NCBI GenBank assembly: GCA_043101845.1
Contig: JBICHN010000007.1
Location: 62,001-126,000 of the forward strand
Direction: 5' to 3'
Length of the DNA stretch: 64,000 nucleotides
Source: JBICHN01 sp043101845
GTDB taxonomy: Bacteria; Planctomycetota; Phycisphaerae; Phycisphaerales; UBA5793
The position numbers and the translations under genes are program-made. Below are positions 51,929-60,321 of the stretch, piece by piece. The notes beneath the pieces are model-generated. The model did not search any database. It had not been told where the DNA came from and worked only from the letters and a program-made list of their open reading frames with translations. The stretch's first letter is position 1, and the number at the start of each line of letters is the position of its first letter.

Positions 51929-53241
51929 GAACGCGGCGGCGGACCATCGAGCGACGGCGCCGCGCGGCGCTCCGAAAAGGGGGCGTGTACCTCGTCGTCC
52001 TCTTCGCGACGATGTTCGTCACGGTCATCGGACTCGGGTCGCTCCTCGTCGGTCGTGTTCACGGAAACACGCGCGAACAGATCGACGCGGCGCTGCAGGC
52101 CGATCGGCTCGCGCTCTCAGCGATCGAGCACGCCATCCTCCGTCTCAACGAAGACTCCGAGTGGCGCACGAATCTCGAGAGCGGCGTGGAGAAGGTGAGC
52201 CGCACCCTCGGACCGGGCGAGTTCGGCTGGACGCTCGTCGATACCGATGGATCGCTGAGCGACGACCTGCTCGATCCGGTCTACATCTACGGCGAGGGGC
52301 GCCTGGGGACGACGAAGCGCCGGTATCGAGTCGTCGCGAGCGCGGTCCGCGACTCGCCAGCGCTCAACTCGCTCGCGACGGCGCTCCACTGCGCCGACAC
52401 CCTCACGCTCAAATCGACGCGCCTCTTCACGGCGACGGGCGCGCCTGCGTCGACGAACAAGGAATTCGTCAATGAGGGTCAACTCACGGGAGATGTCGAC
52501 GCGGCGTCGATGAGCGGAAGCGGGACGGTGTCGGGCACGGTCGATGTTCCCGCGGCGGAGAAGGTGATGCCTTCGCCCTCGCTCGTGGACGATTACGTCG
52601 CGCGTTCGACCCCGCTCCTCTTCACGGGTCCGCTCGACCAGGTCGTGCTCACGCCACTCGTGAACGAGTACTCGGCGTTGTTCAACACCGACGGCGTGTA
52701 CTCGATCGACACCGGCGGCGCCGACCTCGCGATCCGAGGCGTCCGCCTGCACGGCACGCTCGTCATCGATGTCGGCGCGACCGGCACGGTGTATATCGAC
52801 GGCCAGAATTTCTTCGAACCGTACCGCGCCGATCACGCCACGCTCATCATTCGCGGCAATGCGGCGATCCGGATCACGAGTCGCAGCGATACGCCGACCG
52901 AGTCGTCACTCAGCGAAGCGCACTGGGGGCACAACTACAACCCGATCGGGGCGCCCTACCTGGGCGGGACCGACATCGACCAGGTCGACACCTATCCGTC
53001 GGAGATTCGGGGCGTCGTGTATGTCGACGGGAACACGACGATCTGGGGGAGCGGAGTCATACGCGGCGGATTCATCTGCTCCGGCAGCGTCTCGGTCGAG
53101 GACAGCAACATCTACGGCGCCGAGTTCATTCACGAGCCGGCGCTGCTCACGGCGCCGCCGATCGGTTTCGAATCGGCGCCGACGAAGACGCCCGCGATGA
53201 TCCTCGAGCCGGGAACCTGGGAGCGCATGGTCGATCCGTGA
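51925..53241 (+). CDS. PilX/GspK-like surface protein, third gene of pseudopilin operon
   Basis: 438 residues from a GTG overlapping the previous stop. Basic start, then a single membrane helix GGVYLVVLFATMFVTVIGLG, a stalk with DRLALSAIEHAILRLNED as in PilX-type minor pilins, and a C-terminal half (residues ~190-400) of beta-helix-like strands (LRG/VYIDGQNFF, IRGVVYVDGNTTIWGSGV, IRGGFICSGSVSVEDSNIYG). The strands resemble polymer-forming cytoskeletal or adhesin-like repeats. Probably a membrane-anchored minor pseudopilin or surface protein assembled with the two upstream gene products. Confidence 0.7.
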   Translation: MRTRRRTIERRRRAALRKGGVYLVVLFATMFVTVIGLGSLLVGRVHGNTREQIDAALQADRLALSAIEHAILRLNEDSEWRTNLESGVEKVSRTLGPGEFGWTLVDTDGSLSDDLLDPVYIYGEGRLGTTKRRYRVVASAVRDSPALNSLATALHCADTLTLKSTRLFTATGAPASTNKEFVNEGQLTGDVDAASMSGSGTVSGTVDVPAAEKVMPSPSLVDDYVARSTPLLFTGPLDQVVLTPLVNEYSALFNTDGVYSIDTGGADLAIRGVRLHGTLVIDVGATGTVYIDGQNFFEPYRADHATLIIRGNAAIRITSRSDTPTESSLSEAHWGHNYNPIGAPYLGGTDIDQVDTYPSEIRGVVYVDGNTTIWGSGVIRGGFICSGSVSVEDSNIYGAEFIHEPALLTAPPIGFESAPTKTPAMILEPGTWERMVDP

Positions 53242-53273
53242 GGGGCGGCGGTGTCATCGAAGCGTTGCGCGAG

Positions 53274-53372
53274 GTTCGAACAGGCGCAGAGGCCTGTTCC
53301 ACCCCGGGGATGGGCGCGATGGGGAGTTCGGGCGTCGAATGCGGAGATTCGCCGAGCCTCATCACCGGCGTG
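53274..53372. repeat. Element E (reverse) and element D copy
   Basis: Element E at 53274-53305 (AACAGGCGCAGAGGCCTGTT) and element D at 53329-53372 (CGTCGAATGCGGAGATTCGC ... CACCGGCGTG). Confidence 0.82.
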
Positions 53373-53411
53373 GAGCCTGGTGTGGATCCGGGACATACGG
53401 GGGGAGCGAAA

Positions 53412-53483
53412 GCGGGCGAAGGGACTCGAACCCTCGACATTCAGCTTGGAAGGCTGACGCTCTACCAACTGAGCTACGCCCGC
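53412..53483 (-). tRNA. tRNA-Gly (anticodon UCC)
   Basis: 72 nt on the minus strand. Acceptor GCGGGCG/CGCCCGC pairs fully; D-arm TAGCTCAGTTGGTAGAGC; anticodon stem-loop CAGCCTTCCAAGCTG with TCC; T-arm GAGGGTTCGAGTCCCTT. CCA is not encoded. It reads glycine GGA (and possibly GGG) codons. Confidence 0.95.
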
Positions 53484-54164
53484 GAACGCGGCGATTGTAG
53501 GCGCGGCGGAGGATTGAGGAAGCGTCGGCGGGCGCTGAAGGTGGGTCGCGTCATGTGGCGGTCGGGGGGCGTGTCAGACGCGAGCCGGGGCGTGCCGCCC
53601 CGTTTATCGCGCGTCGATCAATTCACTTCCGCCGATCGCGCTAGCCCCGCGTTGAAGCGCAGGGCGTTTCCGGTTCATCGGAAGTCAATCGTTCAACGGA
53701 GGAGCAGGCCGCCGCATTCGCATGCGGGGCTTTTTCCAGCGGGCGCGTTCGTCGTTCGCGCGTCGAATCCGGAGATTCGCGGACTCATCCCCGGCGTGAG
53801 ACGGACCGGCGCGCGAATAGCGCCAAGACGCGCGAACTCACTTCGTCTCTCCGTCTCTTCGTGACTCCGTCTCTTCCGCAAACATGAATCGTTCATCATC
53901 TTTCGATGAATCGCGCGATCGATTCCGGACGACGGCGCATCGGCGCCTACGGTTTTGTGACTCGCGGCGAAGCGCCCCGAACCGAAGGGGAGAGAGAAAC
54001 AAAACGCCTTGCTCGTCATCACGACGAGTGAAGCGGGTTCGGCGATGGCGCGTTCGCTGCGAGTCGACATGTGTTTTTATTTCGAACCCGAAGTCGCGGT
54101 CCGGACGGTCCGGGCGGCTGACGCGGTTCGCATTTTTCCGGTTTACGGGAGGAGGCTTCGCATC
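53484..54164. other. Gene-free region with repeats
   Basis: About 680 bp. Contains element D at 53758-53799 and reverse octamers CTCCGTCT at 53840-53880. Open frames crossing it have no family features and are judged artefacts. A promoter for the gene at 54165 is expected but not recognised. Confidence 0.55.
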
Positions 54165-55424
54165 ATGAAGGACATGATGAGGAAGAAGAATATGAAGAAG
54201 AAGAGGAACACGAGGTTTTTCACGCTGGCCGCCATGGGGCTCGCCGCGTTTGGTCTGGTCGCGACGCCGGCGGTCGCGCAGGACGACTACGACTGGTATA
54301 CCGACAACGACGACTTCAACGACTGGGTCGATGAAGATCTCGACGATGTCGAATGGGAACGCGACGCGGGATACCACGAAGAAGAATGGTGGGACCCGAG
54401 CGACTGGTTCGACATGGACACCGGCGTCGAATATGAGAACGATGACTGGTTCAGCAGCGACTACGACTACGACTACGACGAGGACTTCGAATCGTCGGAT
54501 CTCGACGCGTATCCGATCTATCGCGGATACGAAGCGGACCGCGACCGCGATTCCCGCATCAATCGTTCGGATAGTGTCCGCGATTCCCGCATTGACCGTT
54601 CGGATCGCGTGAATGACCAGGTTGACTACGGCTGGCATCGCGACGCCGCCGGAAGCTGGGACTACGGCTACCACTACGACAATCTGGGCGACTATGACGA
54701 GTTCGACTATGACTCGAACTTCAACGGCGTCTCGGACCGCGATTCGAATCGCGGCGCGCGGGGCGACGCGAACTACGCCTGGGACCGGAGCCTGCGCGGC
54801 AAGGTCGTCGGTCTGAAGAAGATCGCCGGCGCCGCGGACGGTCAGCCGGACCGGATCGTGCTCAAGCTCAAGACGGACAACGGTCAGTCCAGGACCGTCG
54901 CGCTCGGTGATCTCGGTTATGTCACCGAGAACATGCCGAAGCTCCGCACGGGCGATGAGATCGTCGTGGGCGGACGGTATGTCAATGTGAACGGCAAGCG
55001 GATGCTTCGCGCCGATGGCATGCGGTCGCCGAACGGCGACTTCGACATTCCGGATTATGAGTGGCGTCGCACGATCCGCGGCGAACTCGTCGGGATGAAG
55101 CAGGTGCGCATGCGTGACGGTGGTACGGCGGCGCTCGTCGCGGTGATCAAGGATGAGCAGGGTGACCGCGCGAATGTGCTGCTCGGATCGACCGACGATC
55201 TGGAGCGCATGGGCGACGCGATCCGACCCGGCGCGCAGATCCATGTGAACGGCTACAAGCGGATCATGGACAACGACGAGAGCACCTTCGTCGTCCAGGA
55301 TGTCCGCGTATTGAGCCACGCGCAGAGCCGGAGCTGGGACGACGATCGGAATCGTCAGGAGCGGGACCAGCGTCAGCAGGCGTCGGACCGCGATAACGAT
55401 GACCGGTCGCGCTCGCGACGGTAA
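54165..55424 (+). CDS. Secreted Asp/Tyr-rich protein with two OB-like repeats
   Basis: 419 residues; ATG preceded by GGAGGAGG. Signal peptide: basic MKDMMRKKNMKKKRN, then FFTLAAMGLAAFGLVATPAV and cleavage at VAQ. Residues ~40-210 are extraordinarily acidic and aromatic (DDYDWYTDNDDFNDWVDEDL, DWFSSDYDYDYDEDFESS). Two related ~75-residue units follow: RGKVVGLKKIAG...LGDLGYVTENMPKLRTGDEI and RGELVGMKQVRM...GAQIHVNGYKRI, each ending in VDG/VQDVRVL-type strands; they resemble the N-terminal domain of the next gene. The acidic part could bind metal ions or interact with the cell surface; function unknown. Followed by a strong terminator. Confidence 0.75.
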   Translation: MKDMMRKKNMKKKRNTRFFTLAAMGLAAFGLVATPAVAQDDYDWYTDNDDFNDWVDEDLDDVEWERDAGYHEEEWWDPSDWFDMDTGVEYENDDWFSSDYDYDYDEDFESSDLDAYPIYRGYEADRDRDSRINRSDSVRDSRIDRSDRVNDQVDYGWHRDAAGSWDYGYHYDNLGDYDEFDYDSNFNGVSDRDSNRGARGDANYAWDRSLRGKVVGLKKIAGAADGQPDRIVLKLKTDNGQSRTVALGDLGYVTENMPKLRTGDEIVVGGRYVNVNGKRMLRADGMRSPNGDFDIPDYEWRRTIRGELVGMKQVRMRDGGTAALVAVIKDEQGDRANVLLGSTDDLERMGDAIRPGAQIHVNGYKRIMDNDESTFVVQDVRVLSHAQSRSWDDDRNRQERDQRQQASDRDNDDRSRSRR

Positions 55425-55473
55425 GAATCGCGATTGATCGCGTTTCAAACGCGATCCCAGAGAATCCTGAATC

Positions 55474-55506
55474 GAGCGATCGGCGGCTTTCCGCCGCCGG
55501 TCGCTC
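55474..55506 (+). terminator. Intrinsic terminator
   Basis: GAGCGATCGGCGGC / GCCGCCGGTCGCTC (14 bp, one T-G) with a TTTCC loop and TTTGAG tail, 50 nt beyond the stop at 55424. A smaller stem (GATCGCGTTT/AAACGCGATC) precedes it at 55436. Confidence 0.88.
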
Positions 55507-55628
55507 TTTGAGAGGTTGGCCGCGAAGGGCGGGCGGACGGGCGCGTGAAGTTCGCGACCGTTGCCCGGCCCGCAGCGGCGCCGCCCCTCATCTCGATCAA
55601 TACACCACCACGAAGGAAAGCAGATTTC

Positions 55629-57125
55629 ATGCGAACAGGTATGCACCGAGTATTCATGGGCGTCATGGCGACCGGGCTCGTCGCGACCGCGACGGCGCCG
55701 GCGATGGCGCAGAACAGCCCGGCGGAAACGAGGCGGAGGCCGACGACGGCGACGGAAGCCGCGAACGAGCGGACCGCCCCGCAGATCACCGGCGAGGTCG
55801 TCGACCAGCGCCGCATCAATCTGAGAGGCGAACGCGATGCGCACCTGCTCGTCAAGGTGCGCACCTCCGAGGACACGATCAGGATTGTCGACCTCGGACC
55901 CGAGCGGAAGCTCGATCCGCGGATGACCCGTTTTGAACGCGGCGACTGGATTCGCGTGCGGGGCGACCGCGGGCGGATCGACGGCCGCACGGTTCTCATC
56001 GTCGATTCCGAAGCGGACGACCATCAGTTCATGATCCTCAGGCCGGCCGAGATGGACTCGACGCATCGGGCGGACCGGGACCGCGCACGCGAGTCGTCCA
56101 CCAGTGTGCGCGAGCGTCGTTTCGCATCGTCCGCCGAACGCGCGTCGACGAACACCAGGTCACGACGCGGCGCTACGGTCGACGATCTCATCCGCGACTG
56201 GCCTGAGATGTCGCGGAAGGCGGCGAATTCGATGCGGGACAAGTACGGCGAGCCGGACGAAGTCACCGCTTCGATGCTCATCTGGCACGACAACGGGCCG
56301 TGGAAGCGAACGATCGTATACAACACCGTCGTGAACCATGACTTCCCAAAGCCGCACCAGGATGTGCTCGAGCAGGTTATCGACTACAGCGTCCCCGCGG
56401 ACAAGTTCGACGATCTGGCGCGCTTCGATGGCAGCGTGGTCGCGAAGCGGACGAGCGCCGAGCTTTCGGCCCGCTGTCACAAGGAATCGATGAACATGCT
56501 CGCGCTCAATCTCGCGGACGACATCGTCAAGGGGGAGCGTTCGGTCGAGGAGGCGCGACAGAAGTACGCGGAGACGGTCCTCGCCGTTGGGAACGGCGAA
56601 ACGCCGGAGCTCGTCCGCGACCTCCAGTTCAACCGTCCGAATCGCGATGTGACGAATTCGGACAATCCGGCGCCGCAGTTCCGGAACGACCGGGACAGTC
56701 GCCGGGAATCGGGAAGTGACATGGAGGCGCGACGCGACACGAGCCGCATGTCGGCGCGGGGGGATGGAAAGTCGGCGCCGAACGGCGATCACCAGAGGGA
56801 GACTGACGCGGCGAACCCGGGCGACGCGGGGCGGACCATGCTCATCGCGAGTGGATTCCGGTTCAACCCGTCGAAGATCACGGTGGCCCCGGGTGAACTC
56901 GTGAAACTCCGTCTCGTCAATCAGGGACTGCATGCCCACCGGGTTAAGTTCGAACTCCCGCGCGGCGAGGTCAAGATCAAGCGGGAACTCCGGCCGGGCG
57001 AAGGCGAAACGCTCACCTTCCGGGCGCCGGAGAAGCCGGGTGAGTATGTGTTCTACTGCCCGCATTCCGATCATCGCGATCGCGGGATGGAAGGCGTGCT
57101 CGTGGTGAAGGAAGCGAAGGAGTAA
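55629..57125 (+). CDS. Secreted cupredoxin-domain protein with OB-like N-terminus
   Basis: 498 residues; ATG at 55629, with AAGGAA upstream, then a signal peptide (GVMATGLVATATAPAMA). Residues ~45-120 (ITGEVVDQRRINLRGERDAH, DWIRVRGDRGRIDGRTVLIV) resemble the units in the preceding gene. A middle domain (~165-340) has DRDWPEMSRKAANSMRDKYG-like text, MLIWHDNGPWKRTIVYNT and CHKESMNMLALNLADDI, a recurring unknown family. The C-terminal cupredoxin has FRFNPSKITVAPGELVKL, GLHAHRVKF (His435/437) and YCPHSDHRDRGM giving ligands Cys477, His482, Met487: a type 1 copper site like plastocyanin. Probably electron transfer or copper handling outside the cytosol. Two-gene unit with the preceding secreted protein is possible but a terminator lies between. 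Confidence 0.82.
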   Translation: MRTGMHRVFMGVMATGLVATATAPAMAQNSPAETRRRPTTATEAANERTAPQITGEVVDQRRINLRGERDAHLLVKVRTSEDTIRIVDLGPERKLDPRMTRFERGDWIRVRGDRGRIDGRTVLIVDSEADDHQFMILRPAEMDSTHRADRDRARESSTSVRERRFASSAERASTNTRSRRGATVDDLIRDWPEMSRKAANSMRDKYGEPDEVTASMLIWHDNGPWKRTIVYNTVVNHDFPKPHQDVLEQVIDYSVPADKFDDLARFDGSVVAKRTSAELSARCHKESMNMLALNLADDIVKGERSVEEARQKYAETVLAVGNGETPELVRDLQFNRPNRDVTNSDNPAPQFRNDRDSRRESGSDMEARRDTSRMSARGDGKSAPNGDHQRETDAANPGDAGRTMLIASGFRFNPSKITVAPGELVKLRLVNQGLHAHRVKFELPRGEVKIKRELRPGEGETLTFRAPEKPGEYVFYCPHSDHRDRGMEGVLVVKEAKE

Positions 57126-57180
57126 TGATGAGTCGCGAGTGAACTCACGCTGCGACCCAAGTCTTGAGTCTTGTCATCAA

Positions 57181-57210
57181 GCGCCGGCGTCGGCCCGAGA
57201 GGGCCGGCGC
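57181..57210 (+). terminator. Intrinsic terminator of cupredoxin gene
   Basis: GCGCCGGC pairs with GCCGGCGC; the tail CGGTTTCTCTTTCC is T-rich. Confidence 0.75.
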
Positions 57211-57246
57211 CGGTTTCTCTTTCCCGCACGGACGCGGATGGTGGTT

Positions 57247-57347
57247 CGGGGGTCGAATCCGGAGATTCGCCGAGCCTCATCTCCGGCGTGTCACAGCGCC
57301 GCGGCGGTCACTTCGTCTCTTCGTGACTTCGTCTCTCCGTCTCTTCT
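57247..57347. repeat. Element D copy and CTCCGTCT octamers
   Basis: Element D at 57247-57290 (GTCGAATCCGGAGATTCGCC ... ATCTCCGGCGTG), then degenerate TTCGTCTC/CTCCGTCT octamers to 57347. Confidence 0.85.
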
Positions 57348-57357
57348 CAAAAGGAAA

Positions 57358-57390
57358 GAGCCCGACGCCGTCTGGAGGGGCGTCGGGCTC
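57358..57390 (-). terminator. Terminator of HAF-repeat gene 2
   Basis: 12-bp stem GAGCCCGACGCC / GGCGTCGGGCTC; minus-strand tail TTTCCTTTTGAG. 43 nt beyond the stop at 57433. Confidence 0.85.
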
Positions 57391-57432
57391 GTGGGTGGAT
57401 GCAGGATCGGTGCGCGCCCCGATTGTAATTGA

Positions 57433-58842
57433 TCAGCGGATCTGGATGACCTCACTGACGGCGCAGGATTCGATGTCGACGGCCTGGAGGAAGCCGCCGC
57501 AGAAGTTGTCGTTGAGGACGACGACGCCGCCGCCTTCGCCGTTGCGATCAAGGTCAGCGCGGCGGACGATGCGGGCGTTCTCATCGAGTCCGAGCTGCGT
57601 GCCGGCGCACGGGCCGCCGGGGACGACAAAGTTTCCGGTGTTCTCGGAGAAGAGCCAGACGAACTGTCCGCCCGGCGTGCCGCAGGTCACATTGCACTCG
57701 ATGCGACCGGGGCACGATCCCTCGATGGTCGCGGTGAACTCGCAGGGACGAAGGAGGACGCCTTCCATTTCGCCGGAGCGCTGGTTGATCGCGTCGCCGA
57801 CAAGCCAGTTGTCGTCGTTGATCTCGCGGAGCCGGGTGACGATGTACGCGGCGCCGGATTCGTCGATGAGCTCGTTCACATCGATCCAGTCGGTGTTCTC
57901 GAACATGAGCACGCCGACGCCGTCGCCGAGCTTCGCGTCGTACGCGTTGCCGACGAGGATCGACCCGTCATCATTGAGCGTGGCGCCGCTCGTGCTCGCG
58001 AATCCGGGGAAGAGTCCGAGGGGCGTGAGGTCGGGGTCGCCCTGATTCCAGAGCCACGGCGTACGGTCGCCGAACTGTCGATCGTTGCTCGCGTTGCCGA
58101 TGACCGAGCCGGCGTCGTTGATCGTCATGCGCGCATGGTGCGCGAAGCCGGGGAGTGTCGGGAGGTCGAATCGGGTCGCGTTCGGATCGGGGTCATTGAG
58201 ATCCCAGATCGAGGTGAAGGTCGCCGTGCCGTCGACGCGGGTCCAGGTTCCGCCGGCGAGACCGCTGAGCGTGACGCGCTTCACGGTCGTGCGCGGTCCG
58301 ATGCCGGGTCCGTTGAGCTGGGTGATCGTGTCGTTGTCGTAGTCGTAGACGATGCCGATCTCGGTGAAGTTGCTCGGTTGCGTGCCGGCCCAGCCCGCGA
58401 CGATGTTGTTCTCGTTGATGTTCTGGAAGCGCGAGTACGAGATGTCCGGGTTGTCGTTGAGCGGCGTACGGAGGTTGACGCCGTCCCAGACCCAGGCGCG
58501 TCCATTCTCGAAGCCGCCCGGGTCGACGGTGTATTCGCCGACGGAAATGCCGGCGTTGTTGATCGACTCGGCGCGCGAGCTGAAGAAACCGACGAGCTCG
58601 TTCGTGAGAACCTGCATGCCGGTCGCTTTGGTCCAGATCGTGGCGATGCGGTCGGTGTCGCTCGTTCCGGCGCCGACGACCTCGCCGGACTCGTTGAGGC
58701 CGGTCGCGATGGATTTGAATTCGCCGCCCGCGAGGTCGCCGAGCGGGGTAAGCGTATAGCGGATCGGCTGGGCGTAAACGGTGGCGCCGGCGAGGCCACC
58801 AATGAGAAGGCCGATCGCGGTATTCGTCAGAGTGCGTGGCAC
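57433..58842 (-). CDS. Secreted HAF-repeat protein 2
   Basis: 469 residues from a GTG at 58842 with AGGAGG upstream. Signal peptide MPRTLTNTAIGLLIGGLAGA, cleavage near VYA. HAF-type units recur: PLGDLAGGEFKSIATGLNES with GEVVGAG, INNAGISVGEY, INENNIVAGWAG, INDAGSVIGNA, LNDDGSILVGNA and INDDNWLVGDA. A C-terminal domain with cysteines (RIECNVTCGTPGGQFVWLF) resembles the tail of the HAF protein at 14072 in ending after a beta-rich region with VIQIR. Extracellular or periplasmic; function unknown. Confidence 0.85.
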   Translation of the reverse strand: MPRTLTNTAIGLLIGGLAGATVYAQPIRYTLTPLGDLAGGEFKSIATGLNESGEVVGAGTSDTDRIATIWTKATGMQVLTNELVGFFSSRAESINNAGISVGEYTVDPGGFENGRAWVWDGVNLRTPLNDNPDISYSRFQNINENNIVAGWAGTQPSNFTEIGIVYDYDNDTITQLNGPGIGPRTTVKRVTLSGLAGGTWTRVDGTATFTSIWDLNDPDPNATRFDLPTLPGFAHHARMTINDAGSVIGNASNDRQFGDRTPWLWNQGDPDLTPLGLFPGFASTSGATLNDDGSILVGNAYDAKLGDGVGVLMFENTDWIDVNELIDESGAAYIVTRLREINDDNWLVGDAINQRSGEMEGVLLRPCEFTATIEGSCPGRIECNVTCGTPGGQFVWLFSENTGNFVVPGGPCAGTQLGLDENARIVRRADLDRNGEGGGVVVLNDNFCGGFLQAVDIESCAVSEVIQIR

Positions 58843-59268
58843 GGGTTCTTCCTCCTTGCATTCACGACATGGGTCGACGGGTCTGGCCGTCGATCGAGGT
58901 CTGGTGTTCTTGATGGGAGCCTGTGCGTGTCGGATCTCAGCGACAGCGCGGCGAGCCGCGGCCCACTTCGATCGTCGTCTCGCGGTGTTGAACGAACCAC
59001 CCTCCCTTTCTTTCTCGCGGTTCCCTGCGCCCGGGACTCGAACGTCGGCGAGACGACATCAGGGTGACCCGGTGGTCCGGGGCCCCTCAGTTCGTGAAGC
59101 GTACCAGATGGACGGCGCCGACGCACGCCCGGAGTTCGATTTGGGACAGGTGAATCGGGAGTGGAACGAATTTCTGACGCGCCGGACTTCGATTGATGAC
59201 GGGGGTCGAGTCCGGAGATTCGCCGAGCCTCATCACCGGCGTGAGCGGCGTTGCGGCGCGCGGGGCGC
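58843..59268. other. Intergenic region with element D
   Basis: Contains element D at 59201-59243 (GTCGAGTCCGGAGATTCGCC ... CACCGGCGTG). No gene recognised; this is the upstream region of the HAF gene and downstream of the flavoprotein gene. Confidence 0.6.
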
Positions 59269-60321
59269 TCAGGATTCGGGGAGGGGGTAGGTCGGCGGCT
59301 CGGCGTCGTCGGCGTCGAGTGGTCGGCCCTGGAGCGCGGCGACGAGGCGCGAAACATGCACATGACAGTTCTCGAGAAAGACGGCGTAGCGCGACTGCGT
59401 GCCCGCGGTCGCCGTGCCGACGATGTAAACGCCCGGCGTATTCGTCTCCATCGTGCGCTCGTCATACTCCGGGCGCTCGCCTTCGCCTTTCAGGTGGACG
59501 CCGAGCATGCGCGCCAGCGTCATGTCTGCATTCCATCCGGTCATGAGGAGGACGAAGTCGGTTTCGACCTCGAACGGTTCACGCTCGCCGTCGCCATTCG
59601 TGCGTTCGAAGGTGACGGCGGTTGGCGTGATGCGGGTCGGGGTCGCATTGAAGTGTCCGGTGACGCGGCCGGTTTCGATGAGCATGTCGATCTCGGGCCG
59701 CAGCCAGTACTTTACGCTCTTCGGAAACTCGGCGCGCCGGTAGGCGATCGTGACGCGCACGCCGGCGTGGTAGCAGCGGAGCGCCGCTTCGACGGCCGAG
59801 TTCTTGCCGCCCACGATGCAGACGCGGCGGCCGAAGTAGGTGTGCGGGTCTTCGAAGCGATGGCTCACATGGGGCAGGTCTTCGCCGGGGATCCCGATCG
59901 TGCGCGGCGTCGTCGTGCCGCCCGTCGCGAGGACGACGCGTCGGGCGCGAATGGTCGAGCGGCGGCCGAAGCGGTCGGTCTCGAGGGTGAACCCTTCGCC
60001 GGACTCGTCACGCCGGGCGCTCGTGACGCGCTCGAAGGTGCGCACGGGAAGGTTGTGCTCCATCGCGACGACGCGAAGGTAGGCGAGGTACTGCTCTCGG
60101 GTGAGCTTCGTCTGGTCGACGGTCTGGATCGGCACGCCGGCGATCGCGATGCGCTCGGCGGAGGAGAAGAATCGGAGTTCGGGCGGAAAGTTGTAGATCG
60201 TCTCGCCGACGCGTCCGGCGTCGAGGTGAAGGTAGTCGACGCCATCCTGCCGGAGCGCCGCCGCGACCTCGAGGCCGATCGGCCCCGCGCCGATGAGCGC
60301 GACCTCGGTCGTTTCGGTCAT
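59269..60321 (-). CDS. YpdA-like FAD/NAD(P)-dependent oxidoreductase
   Basis: 350 residues. The N-terminal FAD motif is EVALIGAGPIGLEVAAALRQ and the NADPH motif CIVGGKNSAVEAALRCYHAG with the YRR tail, which together with ETIYNFPPELRFFSS and GRVTGHFNATPT match the YpdA family (putative bacillithiol-disulfide reductase). C-terminal FAD segment is TNTPGVYIVGTATAGTQSRY. In other bacteria the enzyme reduces low-molecular-weight thiol disulfides; planctomycete thiol chemistry is not evident here. Overlaps the downstream end of the Na/Pi cotransporter gene by 4 nt, so the two are translationally coupled. Confidence 0.85.
   Translation of the reverse strand: MTETTEVALIGAGPIGLEVAAALRQDGVDYLHLDAGRVGETIYNFPPELRFFSSAERIAIAGVPIQTVDQTKLTREQYLAYLRVVAMEHNLPVRTFERVTSARRDESGEGFTLETDRFGRRSTIRARRVVLATGGTTTPRTIGIPGEDLPHVSHRFEDPHTYFGRRVCIVGGKNSAVEAALRCYHAGVRVTIAYRRAEFPKSVKYWLRPEIDMLIETGRVTGHFNATPTRITPTAVTFERTNGDGEREPFEVETDFVLLMTGWNADMTLARMLGVHLKGEGERPEYDERTMETNTPGVYIVGTATAGTQSRYAVFLENCHVHVSRLVAALQGRPLDADDAEPPTYPLPES

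Noticed and set aside
53838..56066. 742-residue minus-strand frame
   Set aside because: Shadow of the Asp/Tyr-rich and cupredoxin genes (Asp codons read as Val/Ile runs).
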